Made by a program: the position numbers and the translations under genes | Source of the DNA: Spirosoma sp. KCTC 42546 | GTDB taxonomy: Bacteria > Bacteroidota > Bacteroidia > Cytophagales > Spirosomataceae | NCBI RefSeq assembly: GCF_006965485.1 | Contig: NZ_CP041360.1 | Span: 3,534,001-3,598,000 of the forward strand | DNA: 64,000 nt | Reading direction: 5' to 3' | Notes under the pieces: model-generated | What the model was told of the DNA's origin: nothing | Seen by the model: only the letters and a program-made list of their open reading frames with translations | Database searches by the model: none | Part shown: piece after piece, positions 9,184 to 18,242 of the stretch | How positions within the stretch are numbered: the first letter of the stretch is position 1 | Layout of the letters: every line of letters starts with the position of its first letter

Positions 9184-10137
9184 TTAGTTACCCGCTACGG
9201 CTACTGGCATAGGTACGGATGCCAATGGCTTGGTGGTATGTGTCAAATTCCAGGCAATAGCATCTTTTACCGCTTTGAGGTAAGTGGGTTGCCAGGGTAA
9301 GCTGTACTGAATCAGGGCTTTAGGGAGGGCTAGGAAGAAATAATACAGGTAAAAAATCAGTAGTGGCAGGCCCGAAACATTCCGGCGCATGAACCACAAA
9401 CGGTTGCGGGTGTGGTAATATACCTTCATGGCATTCGCCTTCCCCACACTCATGGATTCACGATGATAAATGAGTGCATCGGGCTGATAATAAATCTGAA
9501 AGCCAGCTCGCCGGATCCGCGCCGACCAGTCCAGTTCTTCGTAATACAAAAAAAAGCTATCGTCAAGTGACCCAGCCCGTTTCAGTACCTCCCGGCTTAC
9601 CAGCATGGCAGCCCCGTGGGCAAACCAGGTTGGTCCGGGTTGATTGTATTGGCCCTTATCGGGCTCCATTAGGCCAATAGCCCAGGTTCGTCCGGTGTAC
9701 TGACTCAGCGGATGATAGCCTGCATATTGAATAATAGTGGGTTCATCGTGAAAGCGAATTTTTGGACAGACAACGCCTACGTCTGGGTATTTCGAAAATG
9801 GAATGAGTAGTTGTTCGAGCAAATTCGGAGTGACAATAGTATCGTTGTTAAGCAGGAAAAAATAGTCGCCGTTGGCATGCTGGATCCCCAGGTTATTCCC
9901 CCCTGAAAATCCCAAATTCTCGGTACTCTCAACCAGCGTGACATGGGGGTAGTTACCTTGCTGAATCCGTTCGGCAAGATCATCGTTCGATCCATTGTTG
10001 ACGACGATAATTTCGAAACGGGGATACGTCAGGGATCGGGTCGATTCCAGCATATCGCAGGTTACCACCGCCTGTTTGTAGTTGATGGTAATCAATGAAA
10101 TCAGGGGCGTCGTATCTATACGTTTTCCTTCTGCCAT
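9184..10137 (-). CDS. GT2 glycosyltransferase, rhamnosyltransferase-like (RfbF group)
   Basis: A 317-residue cytoplasmic enzyme. It shows SLITINYKQ, the VVNNGSNDD motif near 45-53, FSGGNNLG, the metal-binding LLNNDT near 95-100, and the late YYEELDWSARIRRAGF motif near 200, all typical of the WcaA/RfbF branch of GT2. It would add a deoxysugar or hexose to the growing repeat unit; the actual sugar is unknown. Its first 22 bases overlap the end of the sugar-phosphate transferase gene, so the two are translationally linked. Confidence 0.87.
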   Translation of the reverse strand: MAEGKRIDTTPLISLITINYKQAVVTCDMLESTRSLTYPRFEIIVVNNGSNDDLAERIQQGNYPHVTLVESTENLGFSGGNNLGIQHANGDYFFLLNNDTIVTPNLLEQLLIPFSKYPDVGVVCPKIRFHDEPTIIQYAGYHPLSQYTGRTWAIGLMEPDKGQYNQPGPTWFAHGAAMLVSREVLKRAGSLDDSFFLYYEELDWSARIRRAGFQIYYQPDALIYHRESMSVGKANAMKVYYHTRNRLWFMRRNVSGLPLLIFYLYYFFLALPKALIQYSLPWQPTYLKAVKDAIAWNLTHTTKPLASVPMPVAVAGN

Positions 10138-11285
10138 ACTGCTTTTACGGTTCTCAAAAGAATTAGCATATCCGTACGCAAGGAGAACCGTTTGGCATAC
10201 AGTACATCAAGATGAATGCGCTCCTGATCGGATACCTTCGTTTTTCCTCGCTTCGTTACCTGCCAGAGTCCAGTCAGTCCGGCTGGGGCCGCAAATCGGC
10301 GGGCGTAGCCGATGTTTGTCAGCTTTTCTGCTTCATACAACGGCAATGGCCGATTGCCTACAAAGGACATATCGCCCCGTAGAATATTGAAAAGCTGAGG
10401 CAATTCATCGATGCTGGTATTCCGCAGGATTTTTCCCAGACGAGTTACCCGGGGATCTTCTTTAAACTTGCTGAACATCGCTTTCGCCTTTTGTTCACGC
10501 TGATAAATGATTTCGCAAACCTGTTTTTGATCCAGATAGAGTGGTCGCTGGCAGGGTATGTTGGCTAACTTACACTCATCGCACTGCTCTTCTTCCTCGG
10601 TTTTTTCTGCAACCTTATTGTACATATTCTGCGAGGCCATGGTTGCCAATAGCTTATCGGCTCCGGTACTCATGGTGCGGAATTTGTACATATCGAATAT
10701 CTTAAACCCCATGCCAACCCGCTTGGAGCTATAAAAAACCGGCCCCTTCGAATCGAGTTTGACAAGAATCGCAACCACTAACAGGAGGGGCGATATCATC
10801 AGAAGGATCATGAACGAAAGGCCAATATCGAAGACCCGTTTCCCAACAGGAATGCGGACCGTTACCGGCTTATGCAGTGTATGCCCATCTCGTTGGTAAT
10901 CACGTTTCTGAATCAGGTAATTCAACCGAATCTGAAACGCAGTTTCCGAATAATTGAAGGGGAACGCATCAATAACATAGCCATGATAGGGGTCCGCTGT
11001 TAAATCAACCCGCTCCTTATCCGTTAACAGAATAATGGGTATTTTGGTCCGGCTTTGTTTTGCCTTAAAGGCATTCATAAAGCCGCGGGTATTTAGGTTG
11101 TCATTAAACAGAATCAGATCAACGGGCTCATTAGTATCCAGATACGAAATAGCAGACCAGCTATCTGGTACGTTAATTACAGCGACCTGTGAATAAAATG
11201 CACGCTCAAATGATTTGATTCGTCGCTCATCGTTATCAACGAAGAGTACCCGAAAGGGTTGATTCGTCTCGCTCACTGCCGTCAT
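10116..11285 (-). CDS. EPS-initiating sugar-phosphate transferase fused to a pseudo-receiver domain
   Basis: Residues about 10-125 look like a response-regulator receiver (FRVLFVDNDERR, then VDLILF), but the phosphoacceptor position is Asn61 (LILFNDN) and the usual C-terminal Lys is missing (DAFPFNYSE). From about 148 on it is a bacterial sugar transferase of the PglC/WcaJ type: KRVFDIGLSF, a membrane helix, GPVFYSSKRVG, KFRTM, then DELPQLFNILRGDMSFVGNRP and LTGLWQV. It would load the first sugar phosphate onto undecaprenyl phosphate. An insertion at about 215-275 carries four cysteines (C235, C238, C245, C257) that could bind metal. It follows a genuine receiver gene, so control by protein-protein contact with the signalling cassette is plausible but inferred. 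Confidence 0.88.
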   Translation of the reverse strand: MTAVSETNQPFRVLFVDNDERRIKSFERAFYSQVAVINVPDSWSAISYLDTNEPVDLILFNDNLNTRGFMNAFKAKQSRTKIPIILLTDKERVDLTADPYHGYVIDAFPFNYSETAFQIRLNYLIQKRDYQRDGHTLHKPVTVRIPVGKRVFDIGLSFMILLMISPLLLVVAILVKLDSKGPVFYSSKRVGMGFKIFDMYKFRTMSTGADKLLATMASQNMYNKVAEKTEEEEQCDECKLANIPCQRPLYLDQKQVCEIIYQREQKAKAMFSKFKEDPRVTRLGKILRNTSIDELPQLFNILRGDMSFVGNRPLPLYEAEKLTNIGYARRFAAPAGLTGLWQVTKRGKTKVSDQERIHLDVLYAKRFSLRTDMLILLRTVKAVWQKENV

Positions 11286-11311
11286 GATTAATTGGATAGT
11301 CGAGGTCTAGG

Positions 11312-11722
11312 TCAATCAGGGTTAGTTTGGCCAACATTGCTTGTTTCAGTCCGACGTAATACCGTTGCAATCTTGGTTTTTACCTCCATCGGGTTGAACG
11401 GCTTGATGATGTAATCATCGGCACCCATGTTTAGGCAGGCAATCCGCGTATCGCTGTCGGCAAAGGTCGATAACATGATAATGGGTAACTTTTTGAAAAC
11501 CGGACTGGCCCGTAGCATAGCAATCAGGTTTTTACCATCCATATGGGGCATTTGAATGTCCGATAGAACAATATCGACAGGGTTTCCCTCTTCTAACCAG
11601 GCCATACCTTCCATGCCATTTTCTTTGGTGGTTACCTCAAAATCATCCTTTAGGGTCTGGCGGAGAACTTTACGGATAAATGAATCATCTTCAATCACCA
11701 GAACATTATACAGTTTTTTCAT
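11312..11722 (-). CDS. Single-domain response regulator
   Basis: A 136-residue receiver with all key residues counted from ATG 11722: acidic pocket Glu11-Asp13, phosphoacceptor Asp55 in VLSDIQMP, Ser85 in the IIMLST strand and Lys107 in IIKPFN. There is no output domain. The frame extends to 11755, but that extension runs into a 13-base palindrome, so the ATG at 11722 (MKKLYNV) is preferred. It lies between the receiver-kinase gene and the pseudo-receiver transferase, and probably relays phosphate from one of the neighbouring kinases. Confidence 0.9.
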   Translation of the reverse strand: MKKLYNVLVIEDDSFIRKVLRQTLKDDFEVTTKENGMEGMAWLEEGNPVDIVLSDIQMPHMDGKNLIAMLRASPVFKKLPIIMLSTFADSDTRIACLNMGADDYIIKPFNPMEVKTKIATVLRRTETSNVGQTNPD

Positions 11723-11744
11723 ATAGGGAGTGAGTTTGCTTAGT

Positions 11745-11774
11745 AAAAGTAACAAATAATCATTTGTTACTTTT
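11745..11774. promoter_or_regulatory. 13-base perfect palindrome upstream of receiver gene
   Basis: AAAAGTAACAAAT at 11745-11757 and its exact inverse at 11762-11774 are separated by four bases. It lies just upstream of the receiver start (11722) and after the kinase gene stop (11946), in an A+T-rich gap of about 220 bases. It may be an operator, or a weak terminator that separates the signalling genes from the synthesis genes. Confidence 0.5.
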
Positions 11775-11945
11775 TGAAAATTAACTTTATGGTTATGTTA
11801 TTTTAATAAGGTAAACAAATTTCAGGAACTGGTCTCTGTTTTCTCTCAGAAGCTATCATAAATTAATTAAACGGCAGATAATTGCTGTAAACAACGCAGA
11901 AAGTGGCAAAGTAGAAAAATAAACCTACTTATATGTACCTATTGC

Positions 11946-13058
11946 TTACTTGCTCCAGTCAAAATAAAAGGTGCTTCCTTGGCCAGGGGTTGAGTTGACC
12001 CATACACGGCCACCTTGTTCTTCAACCAGTAATTTCAGTATGGATAACCCAACGCCGGTACTACTTTCAACGGTTGTGGTGTTCGCTGTTTTTTGGAATA
12101 AATTAAAAATGACGTCTTGCTCATCTACAGCAATTCCCGCGCCATTATCACGTACATAGAACTCAATATGCTTCGTAAAGTCGGTATAGCCTATTTCAAT
12201 AAGCCCCTGGGGTTTGTCATTGTATTTAATAGCATTGCTAATCAGATTCTGTAATACCTGCTGGAGTTTTAATTTCTTCGTACGCATGAGGGGCAATGGC
12301 CCATGAATCTGAATCGTAATATGTTTGGGTGGAAACAGCAGTTTGGCAATCTGCTCAACCAGTTCCTGGACATCCACGTCTTCAATGGTCTGCTGATCAA
12401 TGCTTTTGCGTGAATAATCCAGTAGCGAATTGATCATGTTTGCCATGTAGTAAGAGGCTTGCTTTGAGTGGGAAATATAGTCCAGAAGCTCATCCTGAAT
12501 ACCTGCCGGGTTCTCGGAAGCCATCTCCAGCAATGACATGGCGCCAATAATACCTGTTAAGGGCGACTTCAGGTCATGTGCTACCACATAGACAAATTTT
12601 TCAAGTTGCTTATTGATCCGTTCAATTTGCTGCACACTCTGTTTTAGTTCCTGCTGATAGCGGTACAAGCGTTCAAAGACATTTACTTTTGCTTTGGTCA
12701 CATTGATATCCAGTGGCTTTTGTAAATAATCGACGGCTCCTTCGCCGAAACCTTTCAATACATACTGTTCATCTTTACTGATGGCGGTAACGAAAATAAT
12801 GGCGATGTCCTTTGTTCGGGGGTTTGATTTAAGCAGTTGAGCTACTTCAAAACCATCCATTTCCGGCATTTGAACATCGAGCATAATCAAGCCGATCGAC
12901 TCATTTTTCAGCACTTTTCGTAAGGCATCGCTACCAGATGTGGCCTTTATAAAGATTCGGTTATCCGTGGCAAGCATATCTTCCAGGGCCAGCAGATTTT
13001 CTTCCCGGTCATCGACCAGTAAAATCGTAAAGTCGTTAGGAGGATGAGTAGGTAGCAT
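11946..13058 (-). CDS. Receiver-histidine kinase (REC-HisKA-HATPase)
   Basis: A soluble 370-residue protein with no TM segment. An N-terminal receiver has acidic pocket Asp16/Asp17, phosphoacceptor Asp61 (IMLDVQMPEMDG) and Lys114. A short coiled coil at about 130-155 leads to a HisKA domain with His161 (VVAHDLKSPLTG) and a HATPase domain with N box, DNGAGI and the GVGLSILKLL glycine box. The input is probably phosphate from another kinase. It is 5 bases from cheB and shares its strand, so it belongs to the same transcript. Confidence 0.9.
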   Translation of the reverse strand: MLPTHPPNDFTILLVDDREENLLALEDMLATDNRIFIKATSGSDALRKVLKNESIGLIMLDVQMPEMDGFEVAQLLKSNPRTKDIAIIFVTAISKDEQYVLKGFGEGAVDYLQKPLDINVTKAKVNVFERLYRYQQELKQSVQQIERINKQLEKFVYVVAHDLKSPLTGIIGAMSLLEMASENPAGIQDELLDYISHSKQASYYMANMINSLLDYSRKSIDQQTIEDVDVQELVEQIAKLLFPPKHITIQIHGPLPLMRTKKLKLQQVLQNLISNAIKYNDKPQGLIEIGYTDFTKHIEFYVRDNGAGIAVDEQDVIFNLFQKTANTTTVESSTGVGLSILKLLVEEQGGRVWVNSTPGQGSTFYFDWSK

Positions 13059-13063
13059 TCGGT

Positions 13064-13648
13064 CTATACAGGTTGAATTAAGGTTTGCAGATATGTCTTT
13101 AGTTGCTCCGGGCTGAGAATGAGTACGCCAGGATTTTGTTCGCCAGCTGCCAGAGGCATGGCTGGATAATCGGCGGTAGTGGGATCCTGAATGATACCGA
13201 TGCCTCCAAATGAACGGATACGGCCAATGCCATCTGCCCCATCGCGGTTAGCGCCACTGAGTAAAATGGCCGTGGCTCGATTTGTAAACACGCGGGCTAC
13301 ACTCTCAAACGTAACATCAATAGAAGGCCGACTGTAATGAACGGGTTCTGAATAATCCAGGCTAAACGTTTCGTCGGTTTCGATCAGGAGGTGGTAGTTC
13401 TGGGGGGCTAAATAAACATAGCCTGGTCGAATGGGGTCTTTGTCATTGGGTTCGCATACAACATTGTTAACAGGATCACCGAGGAATAGTTTATGCAATT
13501 CACTGGGCGTATTTTTTAATCGGTGTACCACAAGAATGACCGTACTTCTGAACGGTTTTGGCAGCGCCTGCAATAGATCGGAGATAATCGGAATGCTGCC
13601 AGCCGAGCCGCCAATCACTACGATATCGATGGGGTCAGCAGTTATCAT
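13064..13648 (-). CDS. CheB-type protein-glutamate methylesterase without receiver domain
   Basis: A 194-residue protein that consists only of the CheB catalytic domain. The catalytic triad candidates are visible: Ser15 in VIGGSAGS, His42 in VVHRLKN and an Asp near 137 in SGANRDGADG. Full-length CheB proteins are about 350 residues with an N-terminal receiver, absent here. The start overlaps the cheR stop by 4 bases. No chemoreceptor gene is visible in the window, so the substrate is unknown; in other bacteria such CheB/CheR sets sit next to hybrid kinases as here. Confidence 0.9.
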   Translation of the reverse strand: MITADPIDIVVIGGSAGSIPIISDLLQALPKPFRSTVILVVHRLKNTPSELHKLFLGDPVNNVVCEPNDKDPIRPGYVYLAPQNYHLLIETDETFSLDYSEPVHYSRPSIDVTFESVARVFTNRATAILLSGANRDGADGIGRIRSFGGIGIIQDPTTADYPAMPLAAGEQNPGVLILSPEQLKTYLQTLIQPV

Positions 13649-14472
13649 GTTTTACGTCGATAAATTCGGTTAGGCAAACTGATGGTTTCAAACTGCGTGC
13701 GTACATCCGCCATTTGAATTGATTCCTTCGTGCCGATAGCCAGATACCCCAGCGGGGACAAACTGTCGTGAAACAGTTGGAAAACGCGGTTTTGTAATTT
13801 CCGATCAAAGTAGATCAGGACATTCCGGCAGCAGATCAGCTGAAATTCATTAAATACCTGATCAACAGCCAGGTTGTGCTGCGCCAGTACGATATTCGTC
13901 CGGAATTCTTTTCGGATAATGGCATGCTCGTAGCGGGCAGTGTAGTAGGACGAAAATGCGTTTTTACCTCCCGATTGCATGTAATTTTCGGTGTAGGCCT
14001 TCATCTGCTGGAGTGGAATAATTCCTTGACGTGCCTGTTCCAGATTAGCCGGATTCAAATCGGTCGCATACAAGCGGGAGCGGTCCAGTAAGCCAGCTTC
14101 GGCCAGCAAAATAGCCATCGAGAACACTTCTTCGCCGGTGGCACAGCCCGCGTGCCAGATTTTAATGACTGGATAGGAGGCCAGTTTGGGAAGTACTTTT
14201 TCGCGGAGATCCCGATAAAATAGCGGATCGCGAAACATCTCCGTTACGTTGACCGTCAGCGCCTGGAGGAACCAGTCAAAAAATGAGTTGTCATTTGTTA
14301 GGCTATAGGTTAGTTCATAAGCTGTTTTCAGGCCAGCCTGTTGCATACAACGAACCACCCGACGCTCCAGCGAGGTGCGTGCATAATTGCTGAAATCATA
14401 CCCATATTGCCGGTGAATAAGGTGTACGATTTGTGTCAGCTCATCTGCCGTTAGGATGGAGTGATGGCTCAT
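13645..14472 (-). CDS. CheR-type protein-glutamate methyltransferase
   Basis: A 275-residue SAM-dependent methyltransferase. The N-terminal CheR helical domain (about 5-75, YDFSNYARTSLERRVVRCM) is followed by the Rossmann methyltransferase domain with motif I near 105-116 (HAGCATGEEVFS), the LYATDLNP motif and the FQLICCRNVLIYFD motif. It would methylate glutamates of a receptor or signalling protein. It lies 4 bases after the hybrid kinase and overlaps cheB by 4 bases, so the three are one unit. Confidence 0.92.
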   Translation of the reverse strand: MSHHSILTADELTQIVHLIHRQYGYDFSNYARTSLERRVVRCMQQAGLKTAYELTYSLTNDNSFFDWFLQALTVNVTEMFRDPLFYRDLREKVLPKLASYPVIKIWHAGCATGEEVFSMAILLAEAGLLDRSRLYATDLNPANLEQARQGIIPLQQMKAYTENYMQSGGKNAFSSYYTARYEHAIIRKEFRTNIVLAQHNLAVDQVFNEFQLICCRNVLIYFDRKLQNRVFQLFHDSLSPLGYLAIGTKESIQMADVRTQFETISLPNRIYRRKT

Positions 14473-14476
14473 TGGG

Positions 14477-17400
14477 TTATTTGGACAACCAGACGTGCAT
14501 TAAGGAGAACAACTGGCTTTTATCTACGGGTTTAGCAATGTAATCGGATGCTCCTGCCTCAATAACTTTTTCACGGTCGCCGGGCATGGCCTTGGCTGTC
14601 AGGGCAATAATTGGTAACTGACTTAGGCGCAGGTCGTCACGAATCCGTCGGGTGGCTTCGTAACCGTCCATCTCGGGCATCATGATGTCCATTAAAACGA
14701 TGTCTGTGTCGGTATGCTGTTGGAGCATCTCCAGTGCTTCCCGGCCGTTATCAGCCGTTATGACGTGCATATGGTATTGCTCCAGCAGCGTACTCAGGGC
14801 GAAAATGTTGCGGATATCATCGTCTACCAATAACACTTTCCGTCCCTCCAGTTTGTGGTTCGTCAATTCCACATTGGGTTGGGGGAGCAATTTCTTTTTA
14901 TCCTCCTGAACTTTGTAGAGGAACAGCTCCAGTTCATCCATAAGCCGGTCAATCGACTGCGATGATTCGCGGATCACGACATCCGACAGTTTTTTGAGTT
15001 TCAGTTCGTTAGCAGGGCTTAGGTCATCATCAATGTAAATAATCACCGGCATTGTAGTGGGCATCAGCACTGACCGTAGCTGACGGAGTTCTTTGATACC
15101 GTGTTTCAAATCATGTCCCATATCAACGATTAGGCAGTCGTAGGTCTGCTCAGCAGCTTTTTGGACAACTTCATCGTTTGTCAGTACGTACTCACAGTCC
15201 AGCTCGAGATGACGCTGTTCGATCACATGTCGGAGAGCATCATCTTTCAGGAAATTACCTGATTGAACAAGTACTTTTTTAACCTTTCCGCTCAATTGCG
15301 TCCCAATCAGCGTGAAAATCTGCTCTAAATCAGTGGCGCTAACTGGTTTCTGGATATAGGTAAGGGCACCATCGCTCGGAAGACGAAGATCATCCATGCC
15401 CGATATAATGTGTACCGGAATCTGCTTCAGGGCTTCATCGCTTTTCAACTCCGTCAAAATCGACCAGCCGTTAACCACCGGGAGCTGCATATCCAGAATA
15501 ATGGCTGCCGGTTTGTATGTGCGGGCAAGTTTCAGCCCTTCGTCACCCCGGGTGGCTAGAATTGTTTTGTACTGGCGACTCCGGGCAAAATCACGGACAA
15601 TCCGGGCGAAGATTGGGTCATCTTCAATAATGAGCATTACCTGATCATCTTTCTGAAGTATATGCCGGTCGTCTTGTTCCTGAATACTAACGGGCTTTTC
15701 TGCCGAACGAGCTGGCTGGGTTGCGATAGCAGCAGCCTGATTACTGGGCTGTGATATTGAGATTGGTAAGTCGGTTTCGGAAAGCGGCAGAATAAGCGTA
15801 AATGTGCTACCTTTTCCGGGCTCGCTCTGGAGCTGAACTTCGCCGTTTAAGAGCCGGATCAGTTCTCGGGTTATGGAAAGCCCCAGGCCTGTGCCGCCAT
15901 ATTTTCGGCTGGTTGAGCCATCGGCTTGCTGAAACGCGTCGAAAATCAGCTGTTGCCGATCGGTAGGAATACCAATGCCGGTGTCGGCCACGGAAATAAC
16001 CAGTACCTGCGCGGCCTGGGCCAATGAGGAGTTGGTTAGTTTTAGGGGCGGTTTTTCGATTCGGAAGGAGAGGGTTACTGATCCTTTTGGTGGGGTAAAC
16101 TTGAAGGCATTTGACAGTAAGTTTCGAATGGTCTGCTCCAGCCGTTGTTTATCCGTTCGGATTGTTGCTGGAACGGCTTCGTCTATCTGCGTATGTAACG
16201 AAACGCTTTTTTGTTCCGCAACTACGCTAAAGAGTTGCTGTAAATCATTGACAATACTGCTAACGGCCACCTGCTCAAGCTGTATGTCAACCTTGCCGGC
16301 TTCAATCTTTGATAAGTCCAGAATATCATTGATCAGTTGGAGCAGATCGGAGCCTGACTTATGAATCACATTGGCATACTCTATTTGCTTATCGGTTAAA
16401 TTGTTCGGCTTATTTTCGGCCATCAACGACGCCAGAATCAACACGCTGTTGAGCGGAGTCCGTAACTCATGCGACATATTGGCCAGAAATTCTGACTTGT
16501 ACCGACTGGCTTCTTCCAGTTCACGAGCCTGGCTAATTAAGGTTTGCCGGGTAATTTCAATGGCCTCGTTTCGTTCTTCCAGCTCGGTATTGGTCTGGCG
16601 CAGTTCTTCTTCCTGAACCCGTAGTTCTTCTTCCGAAGCCTGTAAGCTTTCGGCCTGAAGGGTTAATTCCTCATTTGTCTGTCGTAACTCTTCCTGTTGA
16701 TTCTCCAGAATGGCCTTCTGTTGTTGTACCTGCTGGAGTAATTGACTCATCCGTTGCCGGGCCTGAACGGTACTCAGGGCAATGGCAATATCGCTGGCTA
16801 CATCGATTAAGAGCGTTAAATGGTTATTGGTACTGGGTTGAAAAAAAGCCAGTTCCATGACTCCCTTTAATTCATTACCATACCATAACGGTACGCAAAC
16901 TACCTGTCCTGCAACTGCCTCTCCAGTACCCGATTGGATAGGCCAATACGAAATTGGGACATCGTTGATCACGGAGATTTCGCGCCTGGTAGCTGCCTGA
17001 CCTACCAGATTTTCGCCGAGCGCATACGATTTGGGCGCAGTAGCTGGTAGTGCTACAGATGCACTTAGTTTCAATCTTGGCTCATCGTCCTGTTCGTAGC
17101 ATAAATAAAAACCCGCAGCGGGGACACTTAGGTATTGACTGATGGTCTTAATTGACTGTTTTGCTACAGCATCAGGGTCCTGAAGATTTTGGAGGGCTTC
17201 GTTGAGGGTTGTTGTGCCCATGAGTACCCAGTTCCGGTTATCGCTGGCCAGATTGAGCTGCTCCAGTTCGTTGACGTTGGCATGGAGCTGATCGGCCATT
17301 TCCCGGTGGCGTTTAAACTCCTGGGCGTAGAAATAGGTAAGGGTTAAGGCTACTATAAAAAGTATTACTGTTGCTCCAACAGCTCCTTCGGTAAGCATCT

Positions 17401-17932
17401 TGATTTGAGCCCTCATCTTCTCCTCCCGCTGCGCTAACGCCTGCTGAGTATCGCGGAGTAACTGATCGAGTTGGTGCCGACTCATGTTTAATTGTCTGGC
17501 TTCCAGCTCCGTCAGCTGTCCGGAACGAGTTGCTTGCTCTGGACTACTACTGTTATGTTGATTACTCCAAAGTTGAATTAGGCCCTGCATGGTTGCTTCG
17601 AGCCGGCGTAATTGCTGAATTTGACGAGGAGATTCGTCAGCTTCTGATTTGAGTTTAGAAAAAATATCGATGACTTGCTCCTGCATCGTTGAAAAATCTA
17701 GCATGGAGACCTGATTATGCGTAGACAGGAATGTCCGATGCTCTAATTCGGCATCATCGAGCAATTTTTCCAGGAGTATAATTTGCTGGATTTGCTGGTT
17801 TTTGCCCTGTGCCCAACGGGATTCTTGTCGCTGGTCCTGAATAGTATGGAAAAATAAGATGCCAATCAGGGAGCCTGCCAGAATAAGAAAAATACTACCC
17901 AGATGTAGCTTATTAATAAACGAAATAGTCAT
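14477..17932 (-). CDS. Large hybrid histidine kinase (CHASE3-GAF-HisKA-HATPase-REC-REC-like-REC)
   Basis: A 1151-residue membrane sensor. TM1 lies near 10-30, a CHASE3-like helical sensor follows, TM2 is at about 182-205, then a GAF-like domain (about 235-390), a long coiled coil (about 392-480) and HisKA with His488 (ANMSHELRTPLNS). The HATPase has ADTGIGIP and GTGLGLSI. Three receiver-type domains follow: the first with Asp814 (IILDMQLP), a second around Asp937 whose acidic pocket is lost (LVQSGNFL), and a third with Asp1082 (VLMDIMMPEMDG). It heads the CheR/CheB/EPS gene run and is the likely main sensor of that system. The signal is unknown. Confidence 0.92.
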   Translation of the reverse strand: MTISFINKLHLGSIFLILAGSLIGILFFHTIQDQRQESRWAQGKNQQIQQIILLEKLLDDAELEHRTFLSTHNQVSMLDFSTMQEQVIDIFSKLKSEADESPRQIQQLRRLEATMQGLIQLWSNQHNSSSPEQATRSGQLTELEARQLNMSRHQLDQLLRDTQQALAQREEKMRAQIKMLTEGAVGATVILFIVALTLTYFYAQEFKRHREMADQLHANVNELEQLNLASDNRNWVLMGTTTLNEALQNLQDPDAVAKQSIKTISQYLSVPAAGFYLCYEQDDEPRLKLSASVALPATAPKSYALGENLVGQAATRREISVINDVPISYWPIQSGTGEAVAGQVVCVPLWYGNELKGVMELAFFQPSTNNHLTLLIDVASDIAIALSTVQARQRMSQLLQQVQQQKAILENQQEELRQTNEELTLQAESLQASEEELRVQEEELRQTNTELEERNEAIEITRQTLISQARELEEASRYKSEFLANMSHELRTPLNSVLILASLMAENKPNNLTDKQIEYANVIHKSGSDLLQLINDILDLSKIEAGKVDIQLEQVAVSSIVNDLQQLFSVVAEQKSVSLHTQIDEAVPATIRTDKQRLEQTIRNLLSNAFKFTPPKGSVTLSFRIEKPPLKLTNSSLAQAAQVLVISVADTGIGIPTDRQQLIFDAFQQADGSTSRKYGGTGLGLSITRELIRLLNGEVQLQSEPGKGSTFTLILPLSETDLPISISQPSNQAAAIATQPARSAEKPVSIQEQDDRHILQKDDQVMLIIEDDPIFARIVRDFARSRQYKTILATRGDEGLKLARTYKPAAIILDMQLPVVNGWSILTELKSDEALKQIPVHIISGMDDLRLPSDGALTYIQKPVSATDLEQIFTLIGTQLSGKVKKVLVQSGNFLKDDALRHVIEQRHLELDCEYVLTNDEVVQKAAEQTYDCLIVDMGHDLKHGIKELRQLRSVLMPTTMPVIIYIDDDLSPANELKLKKLSDVVIRESSQSIDRLMDELELFLYKVQEDKKKLLPQPNVELTNHKLEGRKVLLVDDDIRNIFALSTLLEQYHMHVITADNGREALEMLQQHTDTDIVLMDIMMPEMDGYEATRRIRDDLRLSQLPIIALTAKAMPGDREKVIEAGASDYIAKPVDKSQLFSLMHVWLSK

Positions 17933-18242
17933 GAACCGGTAAAGTCAATAGATATAGATCGCTGTGGATTACCGGCTTACCTGTTGGGTAAGGATAAGCC
18001 GAACACAGCGGTGATCGCAGGGGTATACTAGTGGATAATCCTTGTGGTTAATTTGCTATATATCAGCTGATTGTTCTGAATTATCTAGTGTTGACTTTAA
18101 TGGACAGACTGAGTATAAGTATATTTATGGGTTGTTGTTGTGTAAAGATATTCAATGATTGGTAATATTATATTGATTATTATTAAAAATAAGTAACTTT
18201 TGCATAGTCTCCTACCGCTAAGTATATAGTAGGTAATTATCC
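17933..18242. other. Gap of about 310 bases with a nested stem-loop
   Basis: No gene is seen. Nearest the kinase gene is a nested inverted repeat at about 17965-18021: outer arms around CTGTG/CACAG, inner arms CGGCTT/AAGCCG and a short top stem. On the minus strand it would be in the 5' leader of the kinase transcript; it could also end the dprA transcript. The rest of the gap, about 18040-18240, is A+T-rich and probably holds the promoter of the kinase operon, but I cannot place convincing -33/-7 boxes. Confidence 0.5.
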
